Below are positions 16,925 to 25,367 of a stretch of 64,000 nucleotides of DNA, piece by piece (within the stretch, counting starts at the first letter, position 1; each line of letters opens with the position of its first letter). Below the pieces are notes generated by a model, which saw nothing but the letters and a program-made list of their open reading frames with translations, had not been told where the DNA came from and did not search any database. The DNA comes from Syntrophaceae bacterium UBA6087 (GTDB lineage Bacteria > Desulfobacterota > Desulfomonilia > UBA1062), in the NCBI GenBank assembly GCA_002448235.1, contig DIXF01000017.1:1-64000 (forward strand), given 5' to 3'. The translations under genes and the position numbers were made by a program.

Positions 16925-17287
16925 CTACAGGAGGGCTTTTACCGTATCGAGCAGCTCGTCACGGCCGATCGGCTTCTGCATTTCATGTACGGTATCGAAA
17001 TTCTTCACCATGTTCAGATAGTAGCCGGGGGCGACAAGGTCGCCACCCGATATGGCGATGATCTTCACTTCCGGGGATATGAGCCTGAGCTCCATGATGG
17101 TTTCCACCCCGTCCATCCCGGCCATCACGATGTCGGTTATGACGAGGTCGGGGCTTTTTTCCCGGAAGCGCTTTACCCCCTCGTACCCGTCGGGAGCATC
17201 GTCCACCTCATAGCCGCCGCTCTCCAGCATCAGCCGCAAAATTTCCCTCACCCCGTCATCGTCGTCTATGATCAGAATCCGCGCCAA
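16925..17287 (-). CDS. Stand-alone response-regulator receiver
   Basis: I prefer a TTG start at 17287, since GGAGGTCGATC lies directly before it and the receiver fold begins at once (ARILIIDDDDGVREILRLML); an ATG at 17323 would add 12 residues lacking family similarity. The acidic pocket is IIDDDD, the phospho-acceptor is the Asp of LVITDIVMAGMDG, and the conserved Lys is in EMQKPIG. There is no output domain. It probably relays signals from an orphan histidine kinase; none is adjacent. Confidence 0.88.
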   Translation of the reverse strand: MARILIIDDDDGVREILRLMLESGGYEVDDAPDGYEGVKRFREKSPDLVITDIVMAGMDGVETIMELRLISPEVKIIAISGGDLVAPGYYLNMVKNFDTVHEMQKPIGRDELLDTVKALL

Positions 17288-17345
17288 GATCGACCTCCAC
17301 AGGGTTATTATAGGCATTTTCAACCATAGGAATCAACTAAAGATA

Positions 17346-18089
17346 TCAGCGAAACCATTTATCGAGCTCAATTTTTGATTCCAGCAGCTCTTCACCGGCG
17401 GCAGGGAGATCGGGGAAGAAATCGAGGCCGGTAACCTCCTCGACTTCATCGACCGTGACGGCATAGGTCTCCAGTTCCGCATCGGACCTGGAGTTGGGCA
17501 GGATGAATCCGATAGCCTTGAGCTCGGGTTCCCGATAGTCCAGGATTACCTTGTAGTACCTGAACGGCACAGCGACCTTGTTCAGGCCTATGACCCGGAA
17601 GCCCTGATCGGTGAGGACCGGGCCGGTCACCACCATGATTTCTTCGTTTTCTTCGGCCCAGCGCCTGACCTGCTCTTCGAGCTTCTTCCAGATGCCGCGG
17701 TTGAAGGCAGGCACCTGGGGACTCATGTTCGACATGTAGAAGGTCTCGCTCATGCACCGACGGGAGCCCTTCATATCGCCGGCAGGCACCAGGTGGCCTC
17801 TGTCAAGGCCGCTTTTCCGGTAGTCTTCCGGGGTTGCGGAACCAGTCGTCACCAGCGGGTCCGGCCTGAAGTCGTTGCTTCTCCGAAAGCCCTTGCCCTT
17901 CAGCATTGCCGCAGTCAACACGTAGGCCGCCCAGCAGGCCTGCTCGTGCTCCTCGGAGTAGCATAGCGTAAACGCTGTGTGGCAGACGATCCGGCCGCAT
18001 TCGGTGAACGCGGGAAGCTCGAGCCCTGCGTACAGGTGCGCAGGCAGGAGGAAAACAATGCACAAAACAATTCCCGGAAGCTTCTTCAT
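17346..18089 (-). CDS. Exported DNA/RNA non-specific endonuclease (NUC1 family)
   Basis: The 247-residue protein starts with a signal peptide (LPGIVLCIVFLLPAHLYAG) and contains the DRGH motif in SGLDRGHLVPAGDMKGSRRC. The His is the general base, and the following NMSPQVPAFNRGIWKKLEEQ supplies the metal-binding Asn. TYAVTVDEVEEVTGLDFF near the C-terminus matches the end of this fold. The enzyme should cleave DNA and RNA non-specifically in the periplasm or outside the cell. A Cys-containing N-terminal segment (CGRIVCHTAFTLCYSEEH) is typical of these homologues. Not clearly in an operon. Confidence 0.88.
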   Translation of the reverse strand: MKKLPGIVLCIVFLLPAHLYAGLELPAFTECGRIVCHTAFTLCYSEEHEQACWAAYVLTAAMLKGKGFRRSNDFRPDPLVTTGSATPEDYRKSGLDRGHLVPAGDMKGSRRCMSETFYMSNMSPQVPAFNRGIWKKLEEQVRRWAEENEEIMVVTGPVLTDQGFRVIGLNKVAVPFRYYKVILDYREPELKAIGFILPNSRSDAELETYAVTVDEVEEVTGLDFFPDLPAAGEELLESKIELDKWFR

Positions 18090-18212
18090 GGATGCTCTTT
18101 ATCCGTGCTGCATGCAACTCTAGCGGAACAAAGGCGAACAAGCAACAGGGGATGGGAAGCGTATGCGTTTACGTCCGGGGGGACCGGTTATCCGCCGTAA
18201 CTTTTTTAGCCC

Positions 18213-18785
18213 TCATGTCTTCTCATCGACCGGGCCGAACACGCGCTCGTAGAATTGCCTGAAGTCGGACAGCACGGGCGTGGCACTGCCTTTCAGGAGG
18301 ACTCCTCCAAGGTATCCTCCGGCAAGATCGACCCTGACCGCTGTCTTGTCCGCCTGCATCAATTTTTTCAGGAAATCACGCGTCACCAGATATCTCCTGG
18401 CAGAGCAGCTTCCCGAAGGGCCGCACAGCTCCGTCCCAGAGGTATGAGGGCCTTTGCCGATGCCGTACCGGGTTTTCCGGTCAATGGATTCGAAGGCGGA
18501 GACTTCGCCGTCGACATTGAAATGGAGGGACTTGCCTCCGGCGATGGGTTTCGTTCCGTTGACCACGACGACTAAAATTACGCTGTCGGGACGCATGGTG
18601 GACCGCTTGAACAGTCCGAGCCGGATGAAGCACGTCTCTGTGCTCTTTTCCTGACAAACCAGCGACGGCTCCAGAGAGATCTCCCGTGCCCCGTCAAAGG
18701 GGGAAATGCTTTCCTGGAGCCTTTCAGGTGCGGCTGCACAGCCTGCCGCAAGCAGGAGAAGGGCTAAGAGAAAAGGCTTGCGCAT
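18213..18785 (-). CDS. Hypothetical lipoprotein
   Basis: The start is placed at the ATG at 18785, which gives MRKPFLLALLLLAAGCAAAP with a canonical lipobox; an upstream in-frame start at 18899 would precede the signal with 38 unlikely residues. The mature part of about 175 residues is beta-rich, with IRLGLFKRSTMRPDSVILVV and ARRYLVTRDFLKKLMQADKT. I recognise no family. Periplasmic or outer-membrane location is predicted from the lipobox. The stop is followed by a short gap to the upstream end of the nuclease gene. Confidence 0.75.
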   Translation of the reverse strand: MRKPFLLALLLLAAGCAAAPERLQESISPFDGAREISLEPSLVCQEKSTETCFIRLGLFKRSTMRPDSVILVVVVNGTKPIAGGKSLHFNVDGEVSAFESIDRKTRYGIGKGPHTSGTELCGPSGSCSARRYLVTRDFLKKLMQADKTAVRVDLAGGYLGGVLLKGSATPVLSDFRQFYERVFGPVDEKT

Positions 18786-19142
18786 CTCGTATACCGTCCG
18801 CTGTGCCGAAAGATCGTCGTGCCGCTCATTGCCGTGTCCTTTTAAAATGCATACCGGCCTCTGTCCGGCATACCCATCGCCCTCGTCATTTCCTTCCACT
18901 CTATTTCGGTAAAGCTCTTTATCTTTTGTACTATTATTTTTAGTACAGGCTTATATCGCTGTCTCCATTGAATTGCACGCATATTGGCGTGAGGAATTAC
19001 CACCCGGAATATTTTTCAACAGGTACTTCATGGCGGAGAGATCGATGAGATAATACTGCATGATTGATTGCCAAGGCATGCTTCAAAGTAAAGAGGCAGG
19101 GTTTTGCAACCCCGCCTCTCGATATCATCTACACTTCTTTTT
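18786..19142. other. Gene-free stretch with small dyads
   Basis: No gene seen. A short dyad GTACTA...TAGTAC lies around 18938-18956 near the promoter side of the lipoprotein gene. The PEP-CTERM terminator hairpin lies at 19085-19119. Nothing else is recognised. Confidence 0.5.
19085..19119 (-). terminator. Rho-independent terminator of the PEP-CTERM gene
   Basis: On the minus strand AGAGGC pairs with GCCTCT (19092-19097 with 19114-19119), extended by GGGTT/AAACCC pairing around a GCA loop, and is followed by TTTACTTT. It lies about 25 bp after the stop at 19143. Confidence 0.7.
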
Positions 19143-19796
19143 TCAACCCCGTCTTTTCACCAAGCCTGCAAGCCCGAACAGCCCGGCGCCGAAGAGCAGC
19201 ATCGTGGCTGGTTCGGGTACCGGCGCGCACTCGTTGTAGGTGATGCTGGAAGCACAGATCACATGGTCTATTCCTTCAAGCGGAGGATATACGACCGAGC
19301 CTGATTTCCCGGCCCATAAGGCAAAATGATCGATGCCCGAAAAGTTAAAGGAGTACAGGGAACCCGCCATGGCTTCGCTGACGATAATGGCTTTATTGTA
19401 GATTAATTTCCCCTCACGTAAACCGGCGGCATATACGTCTTGCCCACTGTAATAGTATGATCCGAGGTTGATGCTTAACATATCGAAACATCCGGATATG
19501 CTCTTCATGGAGAACTCCGGGGCATAGAGATACGCATAGCTTTCCAGACCGCCGACCATATGAGCCCATTCAAAACTGCCCCACTGTGGATTATTGGAAT
19601 CGGGGCTGCAGTCTCGATCCGAGGACCAGTTGAATCCACAATAGCCGTCTTCGATTGTCCCTCCCGCATCATAAGGGTAACCATTGGGATCACGAGGTAC
19701 CAGGTCTTGAAAATTGATACATGCGGCAAACGATATCGATGATACAAACACGAGAGAAAGCATGATAATACATTGGATGGACATCCTTTTCTTCAT
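19143..19796 (-). CDS. PEP-CTERM sorting-signal protein
   Basis: The 217-residue protein has a signal peptide (CIIMLSLVFVSSISFAACI), a central beta-rich exported domain, and the C-terminal tripartite signal PVPEPATMLLFGAGLFGLAG followed by LVKRRG. This is the PEP-CTERM sorting signal that an EpsH-type exosortase cleaves; such systems go with exopolysaccharide and biofilm loci. The exosortase itself is not in the window. TTAAGGAGG lies before the ATG. The central domain (DLVPRDPNGYPYDAGGTIED) I cannot assign further. A terminator follows. Confidence 0.92.
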   Translation of the reverse strand: MKKRMSIQCIIMLSLVFVSSISFAACINFQDLVPRDPNGYPYDAGGTIEDGYCGFNWSSDRDCSPDSNNPQWGSFEWAHMVGGLESYAYLYAPEFSMKSISGCFDMLSINLGSYYYSGQDVYAAGLREGKLIYNKAIIVSEAMAGSLYSFNFSGIDHFALWAGKSGSVVYPPLEGIDHVICASSITYNECAPVPEPATMLLFGAGLFGLAGLVKRRG

Positions 19797-20009
19797 GAGA
19801 AACCTCCTTAATGAATTAAATTCAGCCAGGACAGATCGCCACGGATTTTTCAGCAGGCAATAGGCAAAAGATTCTTAGATAAATAAATACTGTACTGATC
19901 ATCAAAATCACTACCGCCACAGCGTTTAAATTAATAAAAGACTGCAGAACAAACGCTCTCTCCATAAGGCATTGCCAGAGCTGCAATAATCCACTATGCT
20001 TTTTGTATA

Positions 20010-21725
20010 ATGTTTATCCCCACGACAAAATCGGAGATGGAAGCGCTTGGATGGGACCGGCCGGATGTGGTCCTGGTGACGGGGGACAGCTATATCGACC
20101 ATCCGTCCGTCGGCATATCCGTCATCGGCCATGTCCTCCTGGATGCCGGCTACAGGGTGGGAATCGTCGCCCAGCCCGACATTCATACCGATGCGGACAT
20201 CGCCCGGCTCGGAGAGCCGAAGCTTTTCTGGGGGGTGAGCGCCGGAAGCATCGACTCGCTGGTGGCGAATCACACCGCCTCGGACAAGCGGAGGAAGAGC
20301 GACGACTATACCCCCGGCGGGGTGAACAACAGGCGTCCGGACCGCGCACTGATCGCTTATGCCAACCTTATCCGGCGCTTCTTCAAAAACACCTCTCCCA
20401 TCGTCCTTGGAGGCATCGAGGCAAGCACCAGGAGGATAGCCCACTACGACTACTGGTCGAACAGCGTGCGGAAATCCATCCTCTTCGATGCAAAGGCCGA
20501 CGTCCTGGTCTACGGCATGGGCGAAAAGGCCGTGCTCGAACTCGCCGGCCGCCTGTCGAGGGGAGAAGGCTACCGTGAGGTCAGAGGCATCTGCCATGCC
20601 TCAAGGGAAATGCCTCCGGACGCCGTAGAGCTCCCTTCGTACGATGCCGTATCTCGCGACAAGCAGGAGTTTGTCGCGATGTTCCGCCTGTTCTGCGAAA
20701 ACAGCGACCCGGGCAGCGCCAGAGCTCTCTGCCAGCTCCATGACAGCCGATACCTGGTGCAGACCCCTCCCCAGCCGTGCCTGACAGAAAAAGAGCTCGA
20801 CGAGCTTTATGAAAAGGGGTTCGAACGGGACCAGCATCCCTTCTACGAGAGGCAGGGGAGCGTACGGGCGCTGGAGACGATCCGCTTCTCCATCACCACC
20901 CACCGGGGGTGCTTCGGCGGGTGCAACTTCTGCTCAATAAGCGTACACCAGGGCCGGGCCGTGGTATCGAGGTCGAAAGAGTCCGTTATCCGCGAGGCGA
21001 AAGCCCTTATCCGCCACCCGGAATTCAAGGGAATCATCGCCGATGTGGGGGGTCCTACCGCAAACATGTATGCATTCGCCTGCAGCCGGAAAAACAGCCC
21101 CTTCGGATGCACCGACAAGCAGTGCCTCTCGCCGGAGATCTGCAGGAATTTACGCTTCAATCACAAGGCGCAGGTGGACCTGCTCAGAGAACTGAGGGGG
21201 CTTCCGGGGGTAAAAAAGGTCTTTGTCGCATCGGGAGTCAGGCACGATCTGGTCATGGCGGACGAACAGTACGGCGAGTGCTATCTCCGTGAGCTCGTCG
21301 GCCACCATGTCTCGGGCCAGCTGAAGATCGCCCCCGAGCACACCCGGGAGCACGTGCTCAGGCTCATGGGCAAGGCCGGGAAGGATTGCCTCATAGCCTT
21401 CAAGGACCTCTTCTACGAGCTCAACCGCGAAAGCGGCAAAAAGCAGTTTCTCACCTACTATCTCATCGCGGCCCACCCTGGATGCACGCTTCAGGACATG
21501 GAGAAGCTCAAAAGCTTCGCCACCGGCGAGCTCCGCACCAACCCAGAACAGGTGCAGATCTTCACCCCCCTACCCTCAACCTGGTCCGGGGTCATGTACT
21601 ACACGGAGACCGACCCCGGCGGAGCAAAGATCTTTGTCGAGAAGGACAAGGCCGGCAGGCAGCAGCAGAAAGACCTGCTCGTCGAGAAGACCCGCATCAA
21701 GAAGAGAACCTTCCGCCGCAGATAG
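20010..21725 (+). CDS. ygiQ: YgiQ-family radical SAM protein
   Basis: The 571-residue protein begins MFIPTTKSEMEALGWDRPDV, exactly as short YgiQ homologues do, which supports this start even though no ribosome-binding site is visible. VLVTGDSYIDHPSVGISVIG is the conserved N-terminal B12-like segment. The radical SAM cluster is HRGCFGGCNFCSISVHQG (CxxxCxxC). Further conserved stretches are GVRHDLVM, LKIAPEHTREHVLRLM and QVQIFTPLPSTWSGVMYYTE. The reaction of YgiQ is not established. The TATAAT at 20006-20011 overlaps the ATG, so either this is coincidence or translation starts nearly leaderless. Confidence 0.93.
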   Translation: MFIPTTKSEMEALGWDRPDVVLVTGDSYIDHPSVGISVIGHVLLDAGYRVGIVAQPDIHTDADIARLGEPKLFWGVSAGSIDSLVANHTASDKRRKSDDYTPGGVNNRRPDRALIAYANLIRRFFKNTSPIVLGGIEASTRRIAHYDYWSNSVRKSILFDAKADVLVYGMGEKAVLELAGRLSRGEGYREVRGICHASREMPPDAVELPSYDAVSRDKQEFVAMFRLFCENSDPGSARALCQLHDSRYLVQTPPQPCLTEKELDELYEKGFERDQHPFYERQGSVRALETIRFSITTHRGCFGGCNFCSISVHQGRAVVSRSKESVIREAKALIRHPEFKGIIADVGGPTANMYAFACSRKNSPFGCTDKQCLSPEICRNLRFNHKAQVDLLRELRGLPGVKKVFVASGVRHDLVMADEQYGECYLRELVGHHVSGQLKIAPEHTREHVLRLMGKAGKDCLIAFKDLFYELNRESGKKQFLTYYLIAAHPGCTLQDMEKLKSFATGELRTNPEQVQIFTPLPSTWSGVMYYTETDPGGAKIFVEKDKAGRQQQKDLLVEKTRIKKRTFRRR

Positions 21726-21964
21726 GCCGCCCGTCAACAAGTCCGTGATCTGCAGGCAGCGTGTCCCCTGAGTGTTCCCAGCTTAATGTACTTCACAATC
21801 CCGTGCTACCGTTCATGATTCTCCGGCAGCGGCGCCTGCTGCGACTCAATCATTCTTGTCCGGATGAATAATTATGAGAGTTATGACTCCTGTAAGAATG
21901 ATCAATCCTGCATTTTTCACATCAATAATAGATAAGCTATTCAACCTGATTACTATTTTACATT

Positions 21965-22336
21965 ATGAAGAAGATCCTTGTGGTGGATGATGAAGAGCGT
22001 ATTCAGAGGCTGCTTATGGACGAGCTGGGAGATGAAGGCCATGAGATCATAACAGCGTCCAACGGCATAGAAGCCCTTTCCCTTCTGAATGACGACCACA
22101 TACAGCCGGACCTCATCATCCTCGATCTGAGGATGCCTGTTATGGATGGACTCGAAACCATGGGCCACATACTCAAATCCCGGATAAACATCCCGGTCAT
22201 CATCTACTCGGCCTTTACCGGATACAGGGAAGATGTCATGGCTATGGCTGCCAGCGCCTATGTCGTGAAATCCCATGACGTGAATGAACTTAAGCGAACT
22301 GTCGAACGATGCTTGAGGGTTCCTCGTGAAATCTGA
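21965..22336 (+). CDS. Stand-alone response-regulator receiver
   Basis: The 123-residue protein is one receiver domain: ILVVDDEERIQRLLMDELGD with the acidic pair, the phospho-acceptor Asp in LIILDLRMPVMDG, and the Lys in VVKSHDVNEL near the end. No DNA-binding or enzymatic output is attached. The last helix carries ERCLRVPREI. No ribosome-binding site is evident. Like the receiver at 16925-17287, it must act with a kinase encoded elsewhere; the large orphan kinases at 46880 and 55692 are only possible partners. Confidence 0.88.
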   Translation: MKKILVVDDEERIQRLLMDELGDEGHEIITASNGIEALSLLNDDHIQPDLIILDLRMPVMDGLETMGHILKSRINIPVIIYSAFTGYREDVMAMAASAYVVKSHDVNELKRTVERCLRVPREI

Positions 22337-22468
22337 TCCCGCGATTCATACGTGGCACTCAGAGCTCGATGATACCCTGCGGGCCGGGATAGGATTGCAT
22401 GGTTCATTGCTCGTAAAAAGCCGACAACAAACAGTCAAGGTATTTGGCGTCTATCTTCCCTTTTATGC

Positions 22469-23659
22469 TCAGCGCTGATCCGCCAGGCAGACGAGGCCTT
22501 TGAGGTAGCTTGCCTCGGGGAAGTTGAGGGAGGCGGGATGGTCGGGCGACTGCGTCAGCCAGCGGAGGATGCGCGCTTCACGGCCTGCGTCGAGGGCTGC
22601 ATCGGCGACGATCTTCTGGAAAAGGTCCCGTTCCATGAGCCCCGAGCAGGAAAAGGTGAACAGGATGCCGCCCGGCCGCAGGAGTTTGAGCGCAAGCAGG
22701 TTGATATCCTTGTACCCCCTGCTCGCACGTGCTATCTGGCTGCGGGATTCGGCGAATTTCGGCGGGTCGAGCACGATGATATCGAAGCTCTTCCTCGAAT
22801 CGCGGTACCGGCGAAGCAGGGTGAAAACGTCGGCCTCGGTATTCTCCATGGCTTCGGCTCCGAACCCGTTCAAGGCTGCATTGCGGGAGGCCAGCTCAAG
22901 GGCGCCCCGGGAGGAATCGATGTTTGTCGTGCGGCCGGCGCCCGCCTTCAGCGCCGCTATGGCGAACCCTCCGGTGTAGGAAAAACAGTTGAGCACCTCT
23001 CTGCCCTCGGCATAACCGGCCAGAAACGCCCGATTGTCACGCTGGTCGAGGTAGAACCCTGTCTTGTGCCCCTGCCTGATATCCACCAGGTAACGGCACC
23101 CGTTCTCCTCGACCTCGACCGCGCCGGGGGGTTCTTCTCCGGCGATACGGCCGGCAGCGGGCGAGAGCCCCTCCTTGAAGCGGACATCGGAATCCGAGCG
23201 CTCGAAGATGCCCCTGCAGGGCGACAGGTCCTGTAACTCGGAGACGATCGTATCTTTCCATAACTCCGCGCCGGCAGTGAGGAACTGACACACCAGATAC
23301 TCGGCGTACCGGTCGACGATCACGCCCGGCAGGCCGTCCGACTCGGAATTGACGAGCCGCACGGCGTTCGTCTTTTCAAGGCCCATGACGCGCCTCGCCC
23401 CGATGGAGGCCGCCAGGCGGTTGCGAAAGAAACCGGAGCCGATTGTCTCATCCGGGTCAAAGGTCCAGACGCGCGCCCTGATCTGCGATTCGGGCGAGTA
23501 TGCGCCCCGCGCAAGCCAGGCGCCCTCGGATGAGAGTATTTCAATAGTCTCTCCCTGTCCGGGTTTGCCCCGCAGCTTTTGGACAGCGCCCGAGAAAACC
23601 CATGGATGACGCTGGACAAGGGATTTCTCCCGTGACGGATTCAGGATCATTTCTGCCAT
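22469..23659 (-). CDS. RlmI-like 23S rRNA (cytosine) methyltransferase
   Basis: The start at 23659 gives MAEMILNPSREKSLVQRHPW, matching the RlmI start, with GGAAGGC upstream; an ATG at 23713 would add 18 residues. The N-terminal PUA domain is about residues 1-75. The SAM-binding motif is in LNCFSYTGGFAIAALKAGAG and the motif IV is DPPKFAES. RlmI methylates C1962 of 23S rRNA in E. coli; this homologue of about 396 residues is the right length, but related enzymes have other targets. It is followed by the convergent receiver, so the two do not share an operon. Confidence 0.88.
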   Translation of the reverse strand: MAEMILNPSREKSLVQRHPWVFSGAVQKLRGKPGQGETIEILSSEGAWLARGAYSPESQIRARVWTFDPDETIGSGFFRNRLAASIGARRVMGLEKTNAVRLVNSESDGLPGVIVDRYAEYLVCQFLTAGAELWKDTIVSELQDLSPCRGIFERSDSDVRFKEGLSPAAGRIAGEEPPGAVEVEENGCRYLVDIRQGHKTGFYLDQRDNRAFLAGYAEGREVLNCFSYTGGFAIAALKAGAGRTTNIDSSRGALELASRNAALNGFGAEAMENTEADVFTLLRRYRDSRKSFDIIVLDPPKFAESRSQIARASRGYKDINLLALKLLRPGGILFTFSCSGLMERDLFQKIVADAALDAGREARILRWLTQSPDHPASLNFPEASYLKGLVCLADQR

Positions 23660-23759
23660 GCCTTCCATAAGAGCCAGAATTTTCAACCGATCACAAGAGA
23701 TATTTCCTGACAAGTTTCGATACGGATCCGCGCTTCAGGTCGGTAGAGTCTTTCAAGAA

Positions 23760-24941
23760 TCACTGGTGATCACGGTGAAACACCTGATCCTTCAACGATT
23801 CCACCGGCTCCTTTTCAATTTTGAGCCCGAAGAATACCCTCATGAGGGCGAACCTGCGGATGATGAATTGATACAGCATGATGCTCGCGCCGAGCGACAG
23901 CAGGAGCAGGCCCATGAACCTGGCGCTCGTTCCGATCATGAACCCGTCCATGGCGCTTGAGATGACCACGATGGAAACCTGGTGGAGGACAAATACCGGC
24001 AACGACGCCTCCAGCAGATAGATCAGCCATGAAGACGGCGCATCGAGATAGCTTTTCGCCAGGCCGAGGATACCGACGGCACAGCACCAGCTTGCGATGG
24101 GGGTAAGGAGGGGGAATACATGCCCGGGAAGGTTCGAAGCAGTCGTCAGGATAACGACGGACAGCACGGCGCCCAAGGTCCCTGCGAAACGGGCTTCCTG
24201 GTGGATTGCCCGTTCATATGCGCTGTAGCGGGATATGACGAATCCCAGGATAAAAAATGCGAGGAAATACAGAAGCATGACCCAGTTGTCCGAAAGATTC
24301 TTTTCTCCGGGCCAGTATCCCCTGATGCTCATCTGGATAAGGATCAGGGGCACGACCGGCAGATAGACCCAGGCCCTGCTTATCTTCAAAGGGGTGACTT
24401 TCCTGGCGATAAGCCAGGTGAAGAACGGCCAGGACAGGACAGTGAAAACAAATAGATAGGGGAGGAACATGAGATACGACCAGGCAAAGGTGTCGGGCCG
24501 GTTGAATATTACCGGCGCATTCGAGAATGAAGGCGCGTCCATGACCATGTCCGGGCCGGTATGTACCGGCACGGCACTGAGCAGGTCGCCCATTATCCCG
24601 CCGGAGATGGTGAGCGGGACCAGAAGGATGAATCCCGTCGTAAAAGGGATGATCAGCCGCAACAGTCTGTCCCGGAGCAGGGTAGTGCCCGGCCGGAGCT
24701 GCATTGCGTTCTTGATCGACCATCCGGAGACGAGAAAGACGAACGGCACGTACCACTGGGAAGAAAGGAACCCGATGTAACTGAAGCCGTTGTGGAAAAT
24801 CCTGCTGCCGCCGTCCGGATTCATTTCCGCATCGAATACCCTGGACACCTGGATGGCAAAGAGAAGGTAGAGCAGCAGCACCTTCAGCCAGTCTATATCA
24901 TGGCGCCTGATAGGTGTCAGTACAGCGGTCTGAGAATTCAT
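23760..24941 (-). CDS. Acyltransferase 3 family membrane protein
   Basis: The 393-residue protein has about ten hydrophobic segments and starts RRHDIDWLKVLLLYLLFAIQ, where the basic/HDID cluster is the conserved N-terminal motif of the OafA/acyltransferase-3 family. These proteins O-acylate sugars or other envelope molecules, using a donor from the cytoplasm. RLIIPFTTGFILLVPLTISG and LLEASLPVFVLHQVSIVVIS are typical later helices. Substrate unknown. The very short gene at 24951-25109 precedes it with nine bases between, so they may be coupled. Confidence 0.85.
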   Translation of the reverse strand: MNSQTAVLTPIRRHDIDWLKVLLLYLLFAIQVSRVFDAEMNPDGGSRIFHNGFSYIGFLSSQWYVPFVFLVSGWSIKNAMQLRPGTTLLRDRLLRLIIPFTTGFILLVPLTISGGIMGDLLSAVPVHTGPDMVMDAPSFSNAPVIFNRPDTFAWSYLMFLPYLFVFTVLSWPFFTWLIARKVTPLKISRAWVYLPVVPLILIQMSIRGYWPGEKNLSDNWVMLLYFLAFFILGFVISRYSAYERAIHQEARFAGTLGAVLSVVILTTASNLPGHVFPLLTPIASWCCAVGILGLAKSYLDAPSSWLIYLLEASLPVFVLHQVSIVVISSAMDGFMIGTSARFMGLLLLSLGASIMLYQFIIRRFALMRVFFGLKIEKEPVESLKDQVFHRDHQ

Positions 24942-24950
24942 ACAGTTCTT

Positions 24951-25109
24951 TTACGATATGCCCGGCTTCCATAAGAAGACGACTTTCCTGACGGCAGTTT
25001 CTCCGGCAGGACGTGTATGCTTCCGTATCCAGTCGGGCCATCTTTTTACGGTTATTTCCTCCGGGTATTTCACGGGATTGTATTCAATCCGTATCTTTGT
25101 CTTCTCCAT
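24951..25109 (-). CDS. Short hypothetical protein (possible cupin fragment)
   Basis: The ATG at 25109 has GGAGGTTGCCGTT upstream and yields 52 residues: MEKTKIRIEYNPVKYPEEIT then VKRWPDWIRKHTRP. The start resembles the first strand of small cupins of the type with a conserved W-P-x-W segment, but the jelly-roll core is missing, so it may be a remnant. The frame ends nine bases before the acyltransferase start. No other evidence; could be a leader ORF or chance. Confidence 0.4.
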   Translation of the reverse strand: MEKTKIRIEYNPVKYPEEITVKRWPDWIRKHTRPAGETAVRKVVFLWKPGIS

Positions 25110-25367
25110 AACGGCAACCTCCGGCGAATGTCGTTCGCAACCCACAGACACGCTTGCTCAGGGTGAACCGGAGGGGCAATTCAGCGAAGAAACCGTCACG
25201 TCGTTTGATCACCCGGGGAAACCCCAAGGGCGACATCCCTGTCCGGGAGAAGCGTGTCCCATCCTTTGCCCGTTACAGGGCGTCGGGAATCAATTGAATA
25301 ACCCACTTATTATTAACTATGGGCGCGCGCTGGTATTTTTCAATATTCGCGTATCGGTGCACCGGCG

